Shown piece by piece: positions 33,346 to 41,757 of a stretch of 64,000 nt of DNA. Position 1 is the stretch's first letter, and each line of letters begins with the position of its first letter. The position numbers and the translations under genes were made by a program. The notes beneath the pieces are model-generated. The model worked only from the letters and a program-made list of their open reading frames with translations, had not been told where the DNA came from and made no database searches. This DNA is from Prevotella melaninogenica ATCC 25845 (GTDB taxonomy: Bacteria > Bacteroidota > Bacteroidia > Bacteroidales > Bacteroidaceae): the NCBI RefSeq assembly GCF_000144405.1, contig NC_014370.1, positions 186,001 through 250,000 of the forward strand. Reading direction: 5' to 3'.

Positions 33346-34275
33346 ATGAAAAGAATTCTTTTAGCTGTTGTCAGTGTATTTCTTATGTCCGCATCAGTGG
33401 CTTTTGCACAGACAACAAACGTTGAACCAACTAAGGATTTAGATGCTAAGTATGCCACGAACATGCTCAAGCCGGGTACTCGTGCGCCTGAGTTTAAGTT
33501 GAAGACATACGATGCTAAGGAAATAAAGTTGAGTCAGTATCGTGGTAGTTACGTGGTATTGGATTTCTGGGCAAGCTGGTGTCCAGACTGTCGTCGTGAC
33601 ATTCCTGCCATGAAGGCGCTTTACGAGCAGTTCCGCGATTATGGAGTGCAGTTTGTTGGTATCTCTTTCGATACCGATCGCGAGGTTTGGGCACAGACTT
33701 ATTGGGGCAAGTATCAGATGCACTGGACACAGGTGAGCGAACTAAAGAAGTTCAGAAAGAATACTGTTATCGACAAGTTGTATAAGATTGATTGGATTCC
33801 TTCAATGTATCTCGTTGACCCAGAGGGCAAGATTGTCATGGGAACGGTGGAGATTAATAAGCTGAAAGCGAAGTTAGAGTCTCTTCCACTCACTCCGCAG
33901 GTGAGCAAGACAGAGGTTCTCCCAACCTTTGAAGGCGGTCAGGAAGCTATTGACAACTATTTTGCACAGAATCAACGTCGCAGCATTCAGTCATTCCGTT
34001 CAAAGGTGCATGCCGAGATGACTGTCGTTTTCAACGTCGAGATGGATGGCACTGTTACTGGTGCTCGTGTCGTTGATGTAAAGAACGTGAAGGGTACAAG
34101 CAAGCACTTCATGAAGATGGATGCTGAGAAACAGAAGCGTGTGTTGGAAAACTGTGTTGAATATTACAAAGAGCAGGCAGTTCGTCTTACGAACAATATG
34201 CCTAAGTGGAACCCTGCTATGCAGAATGATCGCCCTGTAAAGAGCAAGACAATAGTAAATATTGTCTTCCAGTAA
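33346..34275 (+). CDS. Periplasmic TlpA-like thioredoxin fused to a TonB C-terminal-like domain
   Basis: 309 residues. Signal peptide MKRILLAVVSVFLMSASVAFAQ. The TlpA/AhpC-type thioredoxin domain (about 40-185) has the active site WCPDC (Cys79, Cys82) and the cis-proline region IDWIPSMYL. The C-terminal part (about 195-309) starts LPTFEGGQEAIDNYF and ends NNMPKWNPAMQNDRPV...VNIVF. These are the hallmarks of the Bacteroidetes TonB C-terminal domain, with the usual FNVEMDGTV strand between. It has no membrane anchor other than the signal peptide. A thiol oxidoreductase carrying a domain that normally contacts TonB-dependent receptors is an unusual pairing. The fusion is clear from sequence; the joint function is inference. 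Confidence 0.85.
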   Translation: MKRILLAVVSVFLMSASVAFAQTTNVEPTKDLDAKYATNMLKPGTRAPEFKLKTYDAKEIKLSQYRGSYVVLDFWASWCPDCRRDIPAMKALYEQFRDYGVQFVGISFDTDREVWAQTYWGKYQMHWTQVSELKKFRKNTVIDKLYKIDWIPSMYLVDPEGKIVMGTVEINKLKAKLESLPLTPQVSKTEVLPTFEGGQEAIDNYFAQNQRRSIQSFRSKVHAEMTVVFNVEMDGTVTGARVVDVKNVKGTSKHFMKMDAEKQKRVLENCVEYYKEQAVRLTNNMPKWNPAMQNDRPVKSKTIVNIVFQ

Positions 34276-34314
34276 TAGACGGATTGGACAACAATTAAGT
34301 TCTAAATAAGATGT

Positions 34315-34350
34315 ACAAGGCTGTCCTAACGAGGGCAGCCTTGTGCTTTC
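34315..34350 (+). terminator. Terminator after the thioredoxin fusion gene
   Basis: ACAAGGCTG (34315-34323) pairs with CAGCCTTGT (34336-34344), with CCT/AGG inside, then a short CTTTCTT tail. Confidence 0.75.
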
Positions 34351-34401
34351 TTAGTTCTTGAAAAAAGCTCTTTTTGATTCTACTTCATCCTCATCTTTTA
34401 T

Positions 34402-34464
34402 CGTGTTAGTACTCCGCACCATTGGTGCTTACCCTCCGCACACTATGTGCTAAGCACTAACACG
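34402..34464. repeat. 22-bp-phased GCACCAnTGGTGC palindrome array, copy 3
   Basis: Two full 13-mers start at 34416 (GCACCATTGGTGC) and 34438 (GCACACTATGTGC), 22 bp apart. Half-units (GTGT ending 34406, ACAC starting 34460) sit in the same phase outside. Ends are perfect 9-bp inverted repeats, CGTGTTAGT and ACTAACACG. Confidence 0.85.
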
Positions 34465-34504
34465 TATAGAAGAGATGAGTAAGACGAACTTTTATTGACC
34501 AATG

Positions 34505-34536
34505 TTTGGAGACAAGAATATTAATGCTTACTTTTG
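34505..34536 (+). promoter_or_regulatory. Complete promoter for the small lipoprotein
   Basis: TTTG at 34505-34508 and TACTTTTG at 34529-34536, 20-bp spacer. The ATG follows about 118 bp later. Confidence 0.65.
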
Positions 34537-34654
34537 TGAAAAGTACATAAAGGAAAGGTTATAGTTGATAGTTGCACTGTTTTATAGTGTCTTACGTTCC
34601 GATATAGTTAGTAGGATAGATTGATAGCGGTTGACTTTTTAATTTTTTAGAAGG

Positions 34655-35152
34655 ATGAATAAGTTTTTATGGTTATGTGGTATAATTGCCTTCGCAGTCG
34701 TCAGTTGTACAGAAGGTAATCGAGGTAGTATCAAGAAAAAGGATACACTCAGTGCGTATGACTCCGTTCTTATTGGACGTGATCCCGGCTATAGTTGCGG
34801 TCGTATGGAGGTTTATTGGATGTTATATAAGAATGGAAGTGTAACGAAATGTACACGGCCATTATTTGTATCTGACGATGGTAAAGACACTGTCAGAACT
34901 GTTCGTTTTAAAGATGATAGTGCTCGTCGTGTACAAGAACTTGTTGATGATATGTTTGTTAAGGGTACTGTAAAGGACATTGTGGCGGTAAAAGGTAACG
35001 AACATTGCAGTGATATGGGTGGTCTATACATCTATATTTACTATCCAGGAAAGACCGTTCGATATGAATATAACTGGGGACAAACAGGTGTAAAATACTC
35101 TTCCGAGTTCAATGAACTTATGAATCTATTAAAAGTGCATGATGCTGAATAG
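34655..35152 (+). CDS. Lipoprotein of unknown function
   Basis: 165 residues with a lipoprotein signal (lipobox AVVSC, Cys18). The mature part is a small alpha/beta or all-beta domain with phrases YDSVLIGRDPGYSCGRMEVYWMLYKNG and LYIYIYYPGKTVRYEYNWG. Two further cysteines (about positions 49 and 117) could form a disulfide. I recognise no named family. It has its own promoter and no clear operon partner. The codon pattern and signal make it a convincing gene; envelope location is the only supported statement. Confidence 0.78.
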   Translation: MNKFLWLCGIIAFAVVSCTEGNRGSIKKKDTLSAYDSVLIGRDPGYSCGRMEVYWMLYKNGSVTKCTRPLFVSDDGKDTVRTVRFKDDSARRVQELVDDMFVKGTVKDIVAVKGNEHCSDMGGLYIYIYYPGKTVRYEYNWGQTGVKYSSEFNELMNLLKVHDAE

Positions 35153-35299
35153 GGAGAAAGATATATAAAAGCAGCGAGAAGAGCGTTAGGTCTTTCTCAT
35201 TGTTGTGTCTATATACGAGTTATGCATCCTCTTTATGCTCAATAGATTAGGTTAATTTGGATAAAAATAATAGTAGGCTGTGAAAGTTTCTTTGAATTA

Positions 35300-35331
35300 T
35301 TTGTGATTATCCGATAAAAAATGTACTTTTG
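35300..35331 (+). promoter_or_regulatory. Complete promoter for the 482-residue secreted protein
   Basis: TTTG at 35300-35303 and TACTTTTG at 35324-35331, exactly 20 bp apart, 129 bp before the ATG. Nothing else is seen in the 35153-35460 gap. Confidence 0.7.
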
Positions 35332-35460
35332 TGTTCAGTAAGTTAAAACTCTAAAAGGAGGATGAAGAGAGCCTAAAATTATATAGTGTAACGAACTTTT
35401 AGATCGCTTTTTAAAATATAAAGACAATCTTAATCATTAACTATTAACGATAAAGTAATT

Positions 35461-36909
35461 ATGAGAACTCTGCTATTATGTGTTATTGCGTTGTGCTCTC
35501 AGGTGATGAGTATGACTGCTCAGGTGACAGGAAGAATAGAGTATCCTCACCGTGCTGACTATGAAGATCAGGTTGTGTTGCCTGTGGATGACAAGGGACT
35601 GGTCATTCAGTCGTTTGCCAAGGACAGCAAGGAGGGTAAGCGTTACTTCAAGACAGAATTTTATTCAACTGCAATGAAGCTGATAAGTACCGATTCAATA
35701 TTGATTGATAAGGGTATGTATTTCTATTCAGATGTGGTTGAGAGTGGTGTGCTTTATACTGTTTTGCGTCAGAAGGATGGTTCGTTTATGATTGTTGCTT
35801 TCAATCCTGTAACTCATAAAATAACCACAACGGATGGTGAATACACCCGTAAAGGGTCGATGAGAAATCTCGTTATTGCGAATGGATCAGTCGTTTTCAG
35901 TTCTACACAGAAGAAATTAGACCGCATTGGTATCATTGATTTGAAGACAGGTAACTGCCGATTTACTGATATTCACTTCCCAAAAGTAAAGGATAAGAAT
36001 ATCTTTGTGCTTGAAAATACCGTGATAGACAATACTATCTATGCGTTGGTAGGAGTAGAGACCGACGTCTATCTGCTTCGTCTGGATATGCAGGGTAATC
36101 AGTTAGGAGCAAACAATCTTACGGCTGATCTTGCTGAACGAATCATCTCGGCATCAGTCTCAAAGGCAGGAAATAAGTTCTTTGTTACAGGAACTTACTC
36201 TAAGTCGAAGAAAGGTGGGGCGGAAGGTATTTTCTTCTCAGAGCTGAAAGACGATAGGTTTAATAATATCAAGTTCTATAACTTCTTAAAGTTGAAGAAC
36301 TTTACGGAGTATATGAGCGACCGTAAGCAAGCAAAGATTGAACGAAGAAAGGAAAAGGCAGAGAAGGCTGGTAAGGAGTATTCACTGAAGTATTTGATGG
36401 CTTCTCATCGTATTATGACGGATGGTAAGGATTACTTCTATCTTGGTGAGGCTTACTATCCTGTTTATCGTACAACCTGGATTGGTAATACAATGATTAC
36501 AACCTTCGCTGGTTATAACTATACACACGCTGTTCTTGCAAAGTTTGATGTTACAGGTAATCTGCTTTGGGACGAATGCTTCCCTATGGAGCCACGCCTC
36601 ATGCCGATGTATGTGAAGCGTTTTGTTTCTGCAAGTATGAAGGGTAATAATGTGAATCTTCTCTTTACAGATAAGAACAGACTGGTATCTAAACTCTTTA
36701 GAAATGCGGATGGAAATGTGATTCAAGACCGTACGTCGGAGATTATAGAAACGGATAATGAAGACGAAGATGTTAAGAAGATGCGTTATTCTAACTCTCA
36801 GCACTGGTATGGAGATAACTTCCTCGTCTATGGAACGCAGGTGGTGAAGAATACTAAGACTGGTGAACGCCGTAAAGTGTTTGCTGTTACAAAGTACACT
36901 ATAAAATAA
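35461..36909 (+). CDS. Secreted protein of unknown function, possible beta-propeller
   Basis: 482 residues with a signal peptide (MRTLLLCVIALCSQVMSMTA). The mature protein is rich in short beta strands with repeated FxxDGK-like turns and phrases such as GRIEYPHRADYEDQVVLPVDD, IGIIDLKTGNCRFTD and LLRLDMQGNQLGANN. This suggests a WD- or PQQ-like propeller with degenerate blades. A Lys/Glu-rich segment at about 283-305 is atypical. I recognise no catalytic motif. The outer-membrane barrel protein begins 7 bp downstream, so the two are an operon and may form a surface complex. Confidence 0.8.
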   Translation: MRTLLLCVIALCSQVMSMTAQVTGRIEYPHRADYEDQVVLPVDDKGLVIQSFAKDSKEGKRYFKTEFYSTAMKLISTDSILIDKGMYFYSDVVESGVLYTVLRQKDGSFMIVAFNPVTHKITTTDGEYTRKGSMRNLVIANGSVVFSSTQKKLDRIGIIDLKTGNCRFTDIHFPKVKDKNIFVLENTVIDNTIYALVGVETDVYLLRLDMQGNQLGANNLTADLAERIISASVSKAGNKFFVTGTYSKSKKGGAEGIFFSELKDDRFNNIKFYNFLKLKNFTEYMSDRKQAKIERRKEKAEKAGKEYSLKYLMASHRIMTDGKDYFYLGEAYYPVYRTTWIGNTMITTFAGYNYTHAVLAKFDVTGNLLWDECFPMEPRLMPMYVKRFVSASMKGNNVNLLFTDKNRLVSKLFRNADGNVIQDRTSEIIETDNEDEDVKKMRYSNSQHWYGDNFLVYGTQVVKNTKTGERRKVFAVTKYTIK

Positions 36910-36916
36910 TTGAGCT

Positions 36917-37450
36917 ATGAAGATGATGAGAAATGTAGATAAATTCCGCCTCTTTCAATGGCTTTTACTGCTTGGTTGTCTGCTTTGTGTTCCGCATAGT
37001 GCACAGGCACAGGCGTGGGACGGAGAAGGAGATATTAAAGTTTATGCAGGTTATGCCAATGTTGGAGGGAGGTCTGGTATAGAGTTGGGCAGCGATTATG
37101 CGCTTAGCGACTACGTTTCAGTAGGCGGACAGCTAACTTATGTCAACGTGAAGGACTATGACGAAGGACGTGATAGAGCCTTTATGGGGTATGATTTCAG
37201 CTTGACGGGTAACTATCATTGGGCTGAAGTACTGAAACTACCATCCGTACTGGATATTTATAGTGGTGTTTCCGTCGGCTTGCGAACAGCTGGTTTGCAG
37301 GCAGGTGTACGCTATAACTTTAGTGAGACATTCGGACTTTATGGGCAGGTGCGACAGAATCTCTTCAAGACTTTTGGCGATGATGTGGAACATGGGCGCG
37401 TCTATCAAGGCAAAACAGCTCTCTCTGTGGGGCTGACTGTTACGTTCTGA
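36917..37450 (+). CDS. Small outer-membrane beta-barrel protein of unknown function
   Basis: 177 residues. Signal peptide with cleavage near AQAQA (residue about 33). The mature part alternates aromatic and polar residues in strands typical of an eight-stranded barrel (IKVYAGYANVGG, YVSVGGQLTYVNV, VRYNFSETFGLYGQV) and ends in Phe (SVGLTVTF), the usual outer-membrane insertion signal. It follows the 482-residue secreted protein by 7 bp. A role as membrane anchor or partner of that protein is inference. Confidence 0.8.
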   Translation: MKMMRNVDKFRLFQWLLLLGCLLCVPHSAQAQAWDGEGDIKVYAGYANVGGRSGIELGSDYALSDYVSVGGQLTYVNVKDYDEGRDRAFMGYDFSLTGNYHWAEVLKLPSVLDIYSGVSVGLRTAGLQAGVRYNFSETFGLYGQVRQNLFKTFGDDVEHGRVYQGKTALSVGLTVTF

Positions 37451-37463
37451 TTTAGTGAATAGA

Positions 37464-37504
37464 AACAACAAAGACTATCGGGAACTCCGATAGTCTTTGT
37501 TGTT
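37464..37504. terminator. Bidirectional terminator between convergent genes
   Basis: AACAACAAAGACTATCGG (37464-37481) pairs perfectly with CCGATAGTCTTTGTTGTT (37487-37504). Both ends give T-rich tails, serving the barrel gene (+) and the neopullulanase gene (-). Confidence 0.88.
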
Positions 37505-37551
37505 TAGTGTGAAGTTTATATTCGTTTTGTCTTTTATTCGACGTTTTAAAG

Positions 37552-39531
37552 TTAGAAACTGAGCACCATTGCTTGTCGTTGTACCAAAGGAATGTTCTTT
37601 GTGAGGTCTACAGTAGCACCTGTAAGGACATCGGTTGCAGTGGTATGTGAACCAATTACTTCGGCATAGCGGGCTACATCGACTTGGTTGTCAGCTTTCT
37701 TACCATTGAGGATGGTGAGGACCGTCTTGCCATTATGTTGACGAGCGAGTACATAAACGCCATGCTGAGGAATGAATTGTGTCTGAGAACCGTTGATGAT
37801 TACATCGTTGTTCTGTCGCCAATGGAGTAGGCGGCTGGTCCAATCAAACATAGCATTCTCGGCTTTAGTACGACCTTCATGTGTGAACTTGTTGACCTTA
37901 TCGCCAGGGAAACCACCAGGGAAGTCTTGTCGCACATTGCCATCTGTTTCCGTTTTCGTACCGTTCATCAGAATCTCCGTACCATAGTAAAGCTGTGGAA
38001 TACGCTTCATTGTCAGCAAGAGAGCGTAGGCCTGCTTTAAAGCCGTTGAGTCCTTACCATTGCCAAGGTAGCGGTCAGTATCGTGATTCTCAATGAATGC
38101 CATCACAGAAGATGGGTCAGTATAGAGGTAATCATAGCAGAGAGAGTTGTAAATGCGGTTCCATCCCTTCCACCAATCATCTGTTTCCTCGTTCTTTGCC
38201 TGCGAAAGACGATCGAAGAAGGCGAAGTCCATCACCGTTTTTAGATTGCTGTTAATGTCAGAGAGTTTGCTGTCTTTCTGCCAAGCTGCCGTATAAGCTG
38301 GTTCTGTTACCCATGTTTCGCCAACGGTGTTGAAGTTAGGATATTCCTTGTTGAGGACTTTCATCCAATCAGCCATGGCTTGTCGGTCTGCGTAGGGATA
38401 AGTATCCATACGGATTCCATCGATACCTACGGTTTCAATCCACCAAATAGAATTCTGAATCAGATACTTAATAACGTGTGGATTGCGCTGGTTGAGGTCA
38501 GGCATAGAGGGTACAAACCATCCGTCAACAGTCTCTTTCATATCCACTTTGCTGGCGTATGGGTCGAGGACTGGAGTAAGCTTGTAGCTTGTTTGCAGCC
38601 CATAGTTAGGACTGTTAAACCAATCCTTTGATGGATAGTCTTTGATTGTCTTGCCGTTTTCATCAATGCGTGTATGCTTAGCCCATGGATGATAGTCTCC
38701 GCAATGGTTGAAAATCATATCCATAACCACCTTTAATCCCTTCTTATGACATTCGTCAACGAGGGCTTTATACTCCTCATTTGTACCGAAGCGAGGGTCA
38801 ACACGATAGTAGTCGGTTGTGGCATAGCCGTGATAAGTACTGTGTTTGCCACCATCGGCAGGGCGATCATTCTCCAATACTGGCGTCAACCAGAGGGCAG
38901 TAACACCAAGGTCAGTGAAGTAATCGAGGTGTTGGCGGAGTCCTTCAAGGTCGCCACCGTGTCGAAGACTTGGCTCATTGCGGTTGCATAGTTGGTCTTC
39001 CATCCCTTTGATTACATCGTTCTTTGGATTACCATTAGCGAAACGATCGGGCATCAACATATACAGAACATCCGAGATATCGAAGCCTTTGCGGTCTGCT
39101 CCTGCCATCTCGCGTGCCTTTAGTTGGAACTTCTTAGTTGTCTTTTTACCGTTCTTATTAGAGAAGGTAAGGGTCACCTCACCCGGTTTCGCACCTTTTA
39201 AGTTAAGATAAACAAGGAGATAATTAGGTGAGTCGAGGCGTACGAGCGAGTCAATCTTTACATTAGGGTAGTCCGTTGTAACGTCTGCAAACTTGATATC
39301 CTTGCCATATACCATCAGCTGTAACGTTGGGTCCTGCATGTCAGCAAACCAGTTGGTAGGGTCAATGCGGGTAACGTTTGGTGTAGCTGTTCGATTATTG
39401 GCTTTCTTTTGAGCTGCCGTACTGTTCTGAGCGGTCATAGGAGATGATAAAAGAAGTAAGAATAAAAGAATCTTCCAAGTCTTTTGAAAGAGGGAAAGAT
39501 TAGGTTCGTTCGTTAGTTGTCTGCGGTTCAT
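37552..39531 (-). CDS. Neopullulanase / alpha-amylase family GH13 (SusA-like)
   Basis: 659 residues. Signal segment KILLFLLLLSSPMTAQ after an unusually polar 19-residue start. An N-terminal cyclomaltodextrinase-type domain (about 50-145), a GH13 barrel and a short C-terminal beta domain follow. Catalytic residues: Asp376 in GIRMDTYPY, Glu405 in VGETW and Asp484 in ENHDTDR; DMIFNHCGDYH and the calcium-site region are intact. It matches the periplasmic neopullulanase SusA of the Bacteroides starch system, cutting maltodextrins and pullulan. Last gene of the minus-strand cluster with pullulanase and malQ. Confidence 0.92.
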   Translation of the reverse strand: MNRRQLTNEPNLSLFQKTWKILLFLLLLSSPMTAQNSTAAQKKANNRTATPNVTRIDPTNWFADMQDPTLQLMVYGKDIKFADVTTDYPNVKIDSLVRLDSPNYLLVYLNLKGAKPGEVTLTFSNKNGKKTTKKFQLKAREMAGADRKGFDISDVLYMLMPDRFANGNPKNDVIKGMEDQLCNRNEPSLRHGGDLEGLRQHLDYFTDLGVTALWLTPVLENDRPADGGKHSTYHGYATTDYYRVDPRFGTNEEYKALVDECHKKGLKVVMDMIFNHCGDYHPWAKHTRIDENGKTIKDYPSKDWFNSPNYGLQTSYKLTPVLDPYASKVDMKETVDGWFVPSMPDLNQRNPHVIKYLIQNSIWWIETVGIDGIRMDTYPYADRQAMADWMKVLNKEYPNFNTVGETWVTEPAYTAAWQKDSKLSDINSNLKTVMDFAFFDRLSQAKNEETDDWWKGWNRIYNSLCYDYLYTDPSSVMAFIENHDTDRYLGNGKDSTALKQAYALLLTMKRIPQLYYGTEILMNGTKTETDGNVRQDFPGGFPGDKVNKFTHEGRTKAENAMFDWTSRLLHWRQNNDVIINGSQTQFIPQHGVYVLARQHNGKTVLTILNGKKADNQVDVARYAEVIGSHTTATDVLTGATVDLTKNIPLVQRQAMVLSF

Positions 39532-39555
39532 TTTAGGTAATTTGTTTTGCTGTGG

Positions 39556-39604
39556 TATTGGGCTTATTAGCCTAATTATCCTAATAGGGCCAATAAGCCC
39601 AATA
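39556..39604. repeat. TTAGCCTAA-type hairpin element between neopullulanase and pullulanase genes
   Basis: TATTGGGCTTATT (39556-39568) and AATAAGCCCAATA (39592-39604) are perfect 13-bp inverted repeats around TTAGCCTAATTATCCTAA. Related stretches occur at 46530-46680 and 58502-58545. A second palindrome, CCTCTTAAGAGG, lies near 39648-39659. Confidence 0.8.
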
Positions 39605-39682
39605 TCCTTAACAGCTATTAATAATCTGCTGAATGGTCAGCAATCCTCCTCTTAAGAGGAAAGTGGGGAAGGGCATAGCACT

Positions 39683-41596
39683 TTAATCATGCAAGATAAG
39701 GGCTGACTGGGCGTCAACCATCACCTCACCACCTTCCATTTTGCCTAATCCAGCTTCGTTAATTTCACCATTAGCACATACAATCGTATACTGACCCTTA
39801 GGGATGTTGACGGTGCGAAGTTCCTTGTTAGCATTGAGGATGACGTAGATGTTCTTCCACTTATCACCACCAGCATGGTCTTTTAGGCGGAAAGCAACCA
39901 AGCAGTCCTGTACAGGAAGGAACTCAAGATGCTTGCGAACGAGGTCGGCTTTGCCCAATCGGAAGGCTGGGTGTGCCTTGCGAAGGTTGATGAGTCCACT
40001 GTAATAGTTGAATATCTGCGGATAAGTCTTGAGGTTATTCCAGTCGAGGTGATTGATACTATCAGGTGAATTATACGAGTTATGCACCCCTTTCTTGTTG
40101 CGAAGCATCTCCTCACCAGAGAGCATGAAAGGTACACCCTGTGATGTGAAGATAGCCGTTTGGGCAAGTTCATTCAGACGAATCAGTTCATTCTCGTCAT
40201 ATTCAGCCTCTGGAATAGAAGCCTTCAGACGGTCAACAAGGCACAAGTCGTCGTGACAACTGACATAAGAAATCATCTGAGTAGGCTCAATGGCATAAGG
40301 TTTCTTAGAATAGTTTACCTTTGAGTAGTCTACCTGTGGGTGCTCAATCATACCCGCAATACCTGCCTTCAAGCTCTCTTCCAAGCCTGTAACGCCACCA
40401 AGCATACCGGGCTTATGGTCGTCAGAGAAGGGTCCACGCAAGGCATCACGGATGTCATCAGAGAAGGCTGCAATGCCCGGCATCTGTGGAACTGCTGCCT
40501 TCATCGCTAACTTCTCAAGTGGATAAGCACATGTACCAGCGCTCCATCCCTCTCCATAGACAAATATCTCTGGGTCGATAGCATTGAGTTCATGACGAAT
40601 ATCATTCATTGTTTGAATGTCATGCACACCCATAAGGTCTACACGGAAACCGTCAATATGATATTCATTTACCCAATACTTCATTGATTCCAGCATATAA
40701 TCGCGCATCAAAGGGCGCTCACTTGCCGTCTCATTGCCACACCCAGTGCCATCAGAAGGTGTACCATCAGCCTTGTATCGGTAGTAAGCCTTAGGATAAG
40801 TACGCTCAAAGTTACTATTTGTAAGGTCGAAAGTATGGTTGTAAACAACGTCGAGGATAACTCTGATACCCGCCTTGTGCAATGCTTGTACCATCTGCTT
40901 GAACTCCATAATACGGCGTGTAGGCAGGTTAGCATCGTATGAGTAGCTACCTTCTGGTACGTTATAGTTCAATGGATCATAGCCCCAATTATACTGTGGT
41001 ACGTCCGGTTTGGATTCATCTATCGAAGCAAAGTCGAACGAAGGGAGGATATGCACAGCGTTAATACCCAACTTCTTCAAGTGATCAATAGCCTTCTGCT
41101 CAGTTAAGGCAAGGTATTTACCCTTGTGCATCAAGCCCGATGAAGGATCAATAGAGAAGTCACGGTGGTGCAACTCATAGATAATGAGGTCTGCCGGACT
41201 CTTAGTTGGTACACGACGATCACTCTCCCAGCCTGTTGGGTTGGTCTCTTTCATATCAACAACGGCACCGCGTCCGCCATTACAGCCGACCGCTTTGGCA
41301 AAGACACCCGGTGTCTCGCCGTGTCCGATATCGAAAGTATAGAACTTACCTTTGAGGTCTCCCTTCACAGTAGCCGTCCATGTATTGTCTCCACTCGGTG
41401 CAAGTTTCACCTTCTTATAGGCTCTTCCACCTCGTCCTGCCTCATAAAGGCGAAGCGTTGGCTTAGAAGGCGCGTTGAGACGGAAGGTTGTCTCACTCGG
41501 AGAATAAGACATCTCGTTGAATCGCTGTTGTGCAACAACGTTCTGCGAGAGTATGAAAGCAGCTACAGATGCTGCAAGGTTGTATTTTAATTTCAT
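39683..41596 (-). CDS. pulA: Type I pullulanase (GH13)
   Basis: 637 residues with signal peptide (MKLKYNLAASVAAFILSQNVVA). An N-terminal CBM48-like domain (about 28-115) precedes the barrel. The type I pullulanase signature YNWGYDP is at 202-208. Catalytic Asp320 (DGFRVDLMGVHD), Glu349 (VYGEGW) and the third acid in SCHDD near residue 439 are present. It hydrolyses alpha-1,6 branch points in pullulan and amylopectin fragments. It lies between malQ (upstream, 162 bp) and the neopullulanase (downstream, 151 bp), all minus strand; both gaps contain repeats, so separate transcripts are possible. Confidence 0.94.
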   Translation of the reverse strand: MKLKYNLAASVAAFILSQNVVAQQRFNEMSYSPSETTFRLNAPSKPTLRLYEAGRGGRAYKKVKLAPSGDNTWTATVKGDLKGKFYTFDIGHGETPGVFAKAVGCNGGRGAVVDMKETNPTGWESDRRVPTKSPADLIIYELHHRDFSIDPSSGLMHKGKYLALTEQKAIDHLKKLGINAVHILPSFDFASIDESKPDVPQYNWGYDPLNYNVPEGSYSYDANLPTRRIMEFKQMVQALHKAGIRVILDVVYNHTFDLTNSNFERTYPKAYYRYKADGTPSDGTGCGNETASERPLMRDYMLESMKYWVNEYHIDGFRVDLMGVHDIQTMNDIRHELNAIDPEIFVYGEGWSAGTCAYPLEKLAMKAAVPQMPGIAAFSDDIRDALRGPFSDDHKPGMLGGVTGLEESLKAGIAGMIEHPQVDYSKVNYSKKPYAIEPTQMISYVSCHDDLCLVDRLKASIPEAEYDENELIRLNELAQTAIFTSQGVPFMLSGEEMLRNKKGVHNSYNSPDSINHLDWNNLKTYPQIFNYYSGLINLRKAHPAFRLGKADLVRKHLEFLPVQDCLVAFRLKDHAGGDKWKNIYVILNANKELRTVNIPKGQYTIVCANGEINEAGLGKMEGGEVMVDAQSALILHD

Positions 41597-41722
41597 TGGG
41601 TTGTAGGTGTTGGGTGATGGGTGTTGAATGTTGGGTGATGATGAATTGGGGTGTAGGGGTTGGGGGTTGGGTGATGAATGTTAGATGTTGGGTGATGAAT
41701 TTTAGGTGATGATGGGTTGTTA
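41597..41722. repeat. G/T-rich tandem repeat between malQ and pulA
   Basis: Degenerate units such as TTGGGTGATG and GGTGTTGGGTGATGGGTG recur over about 125 bp. On the transcript of the flanking minus-strand genes the tract is C/A-rich. The plus strand has several closely spaced GGG runs. Confidence 0.7.
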
Positions 41723-41757
41723 TAATAATTTATAATAGCCATCATCACCTATTCTTT

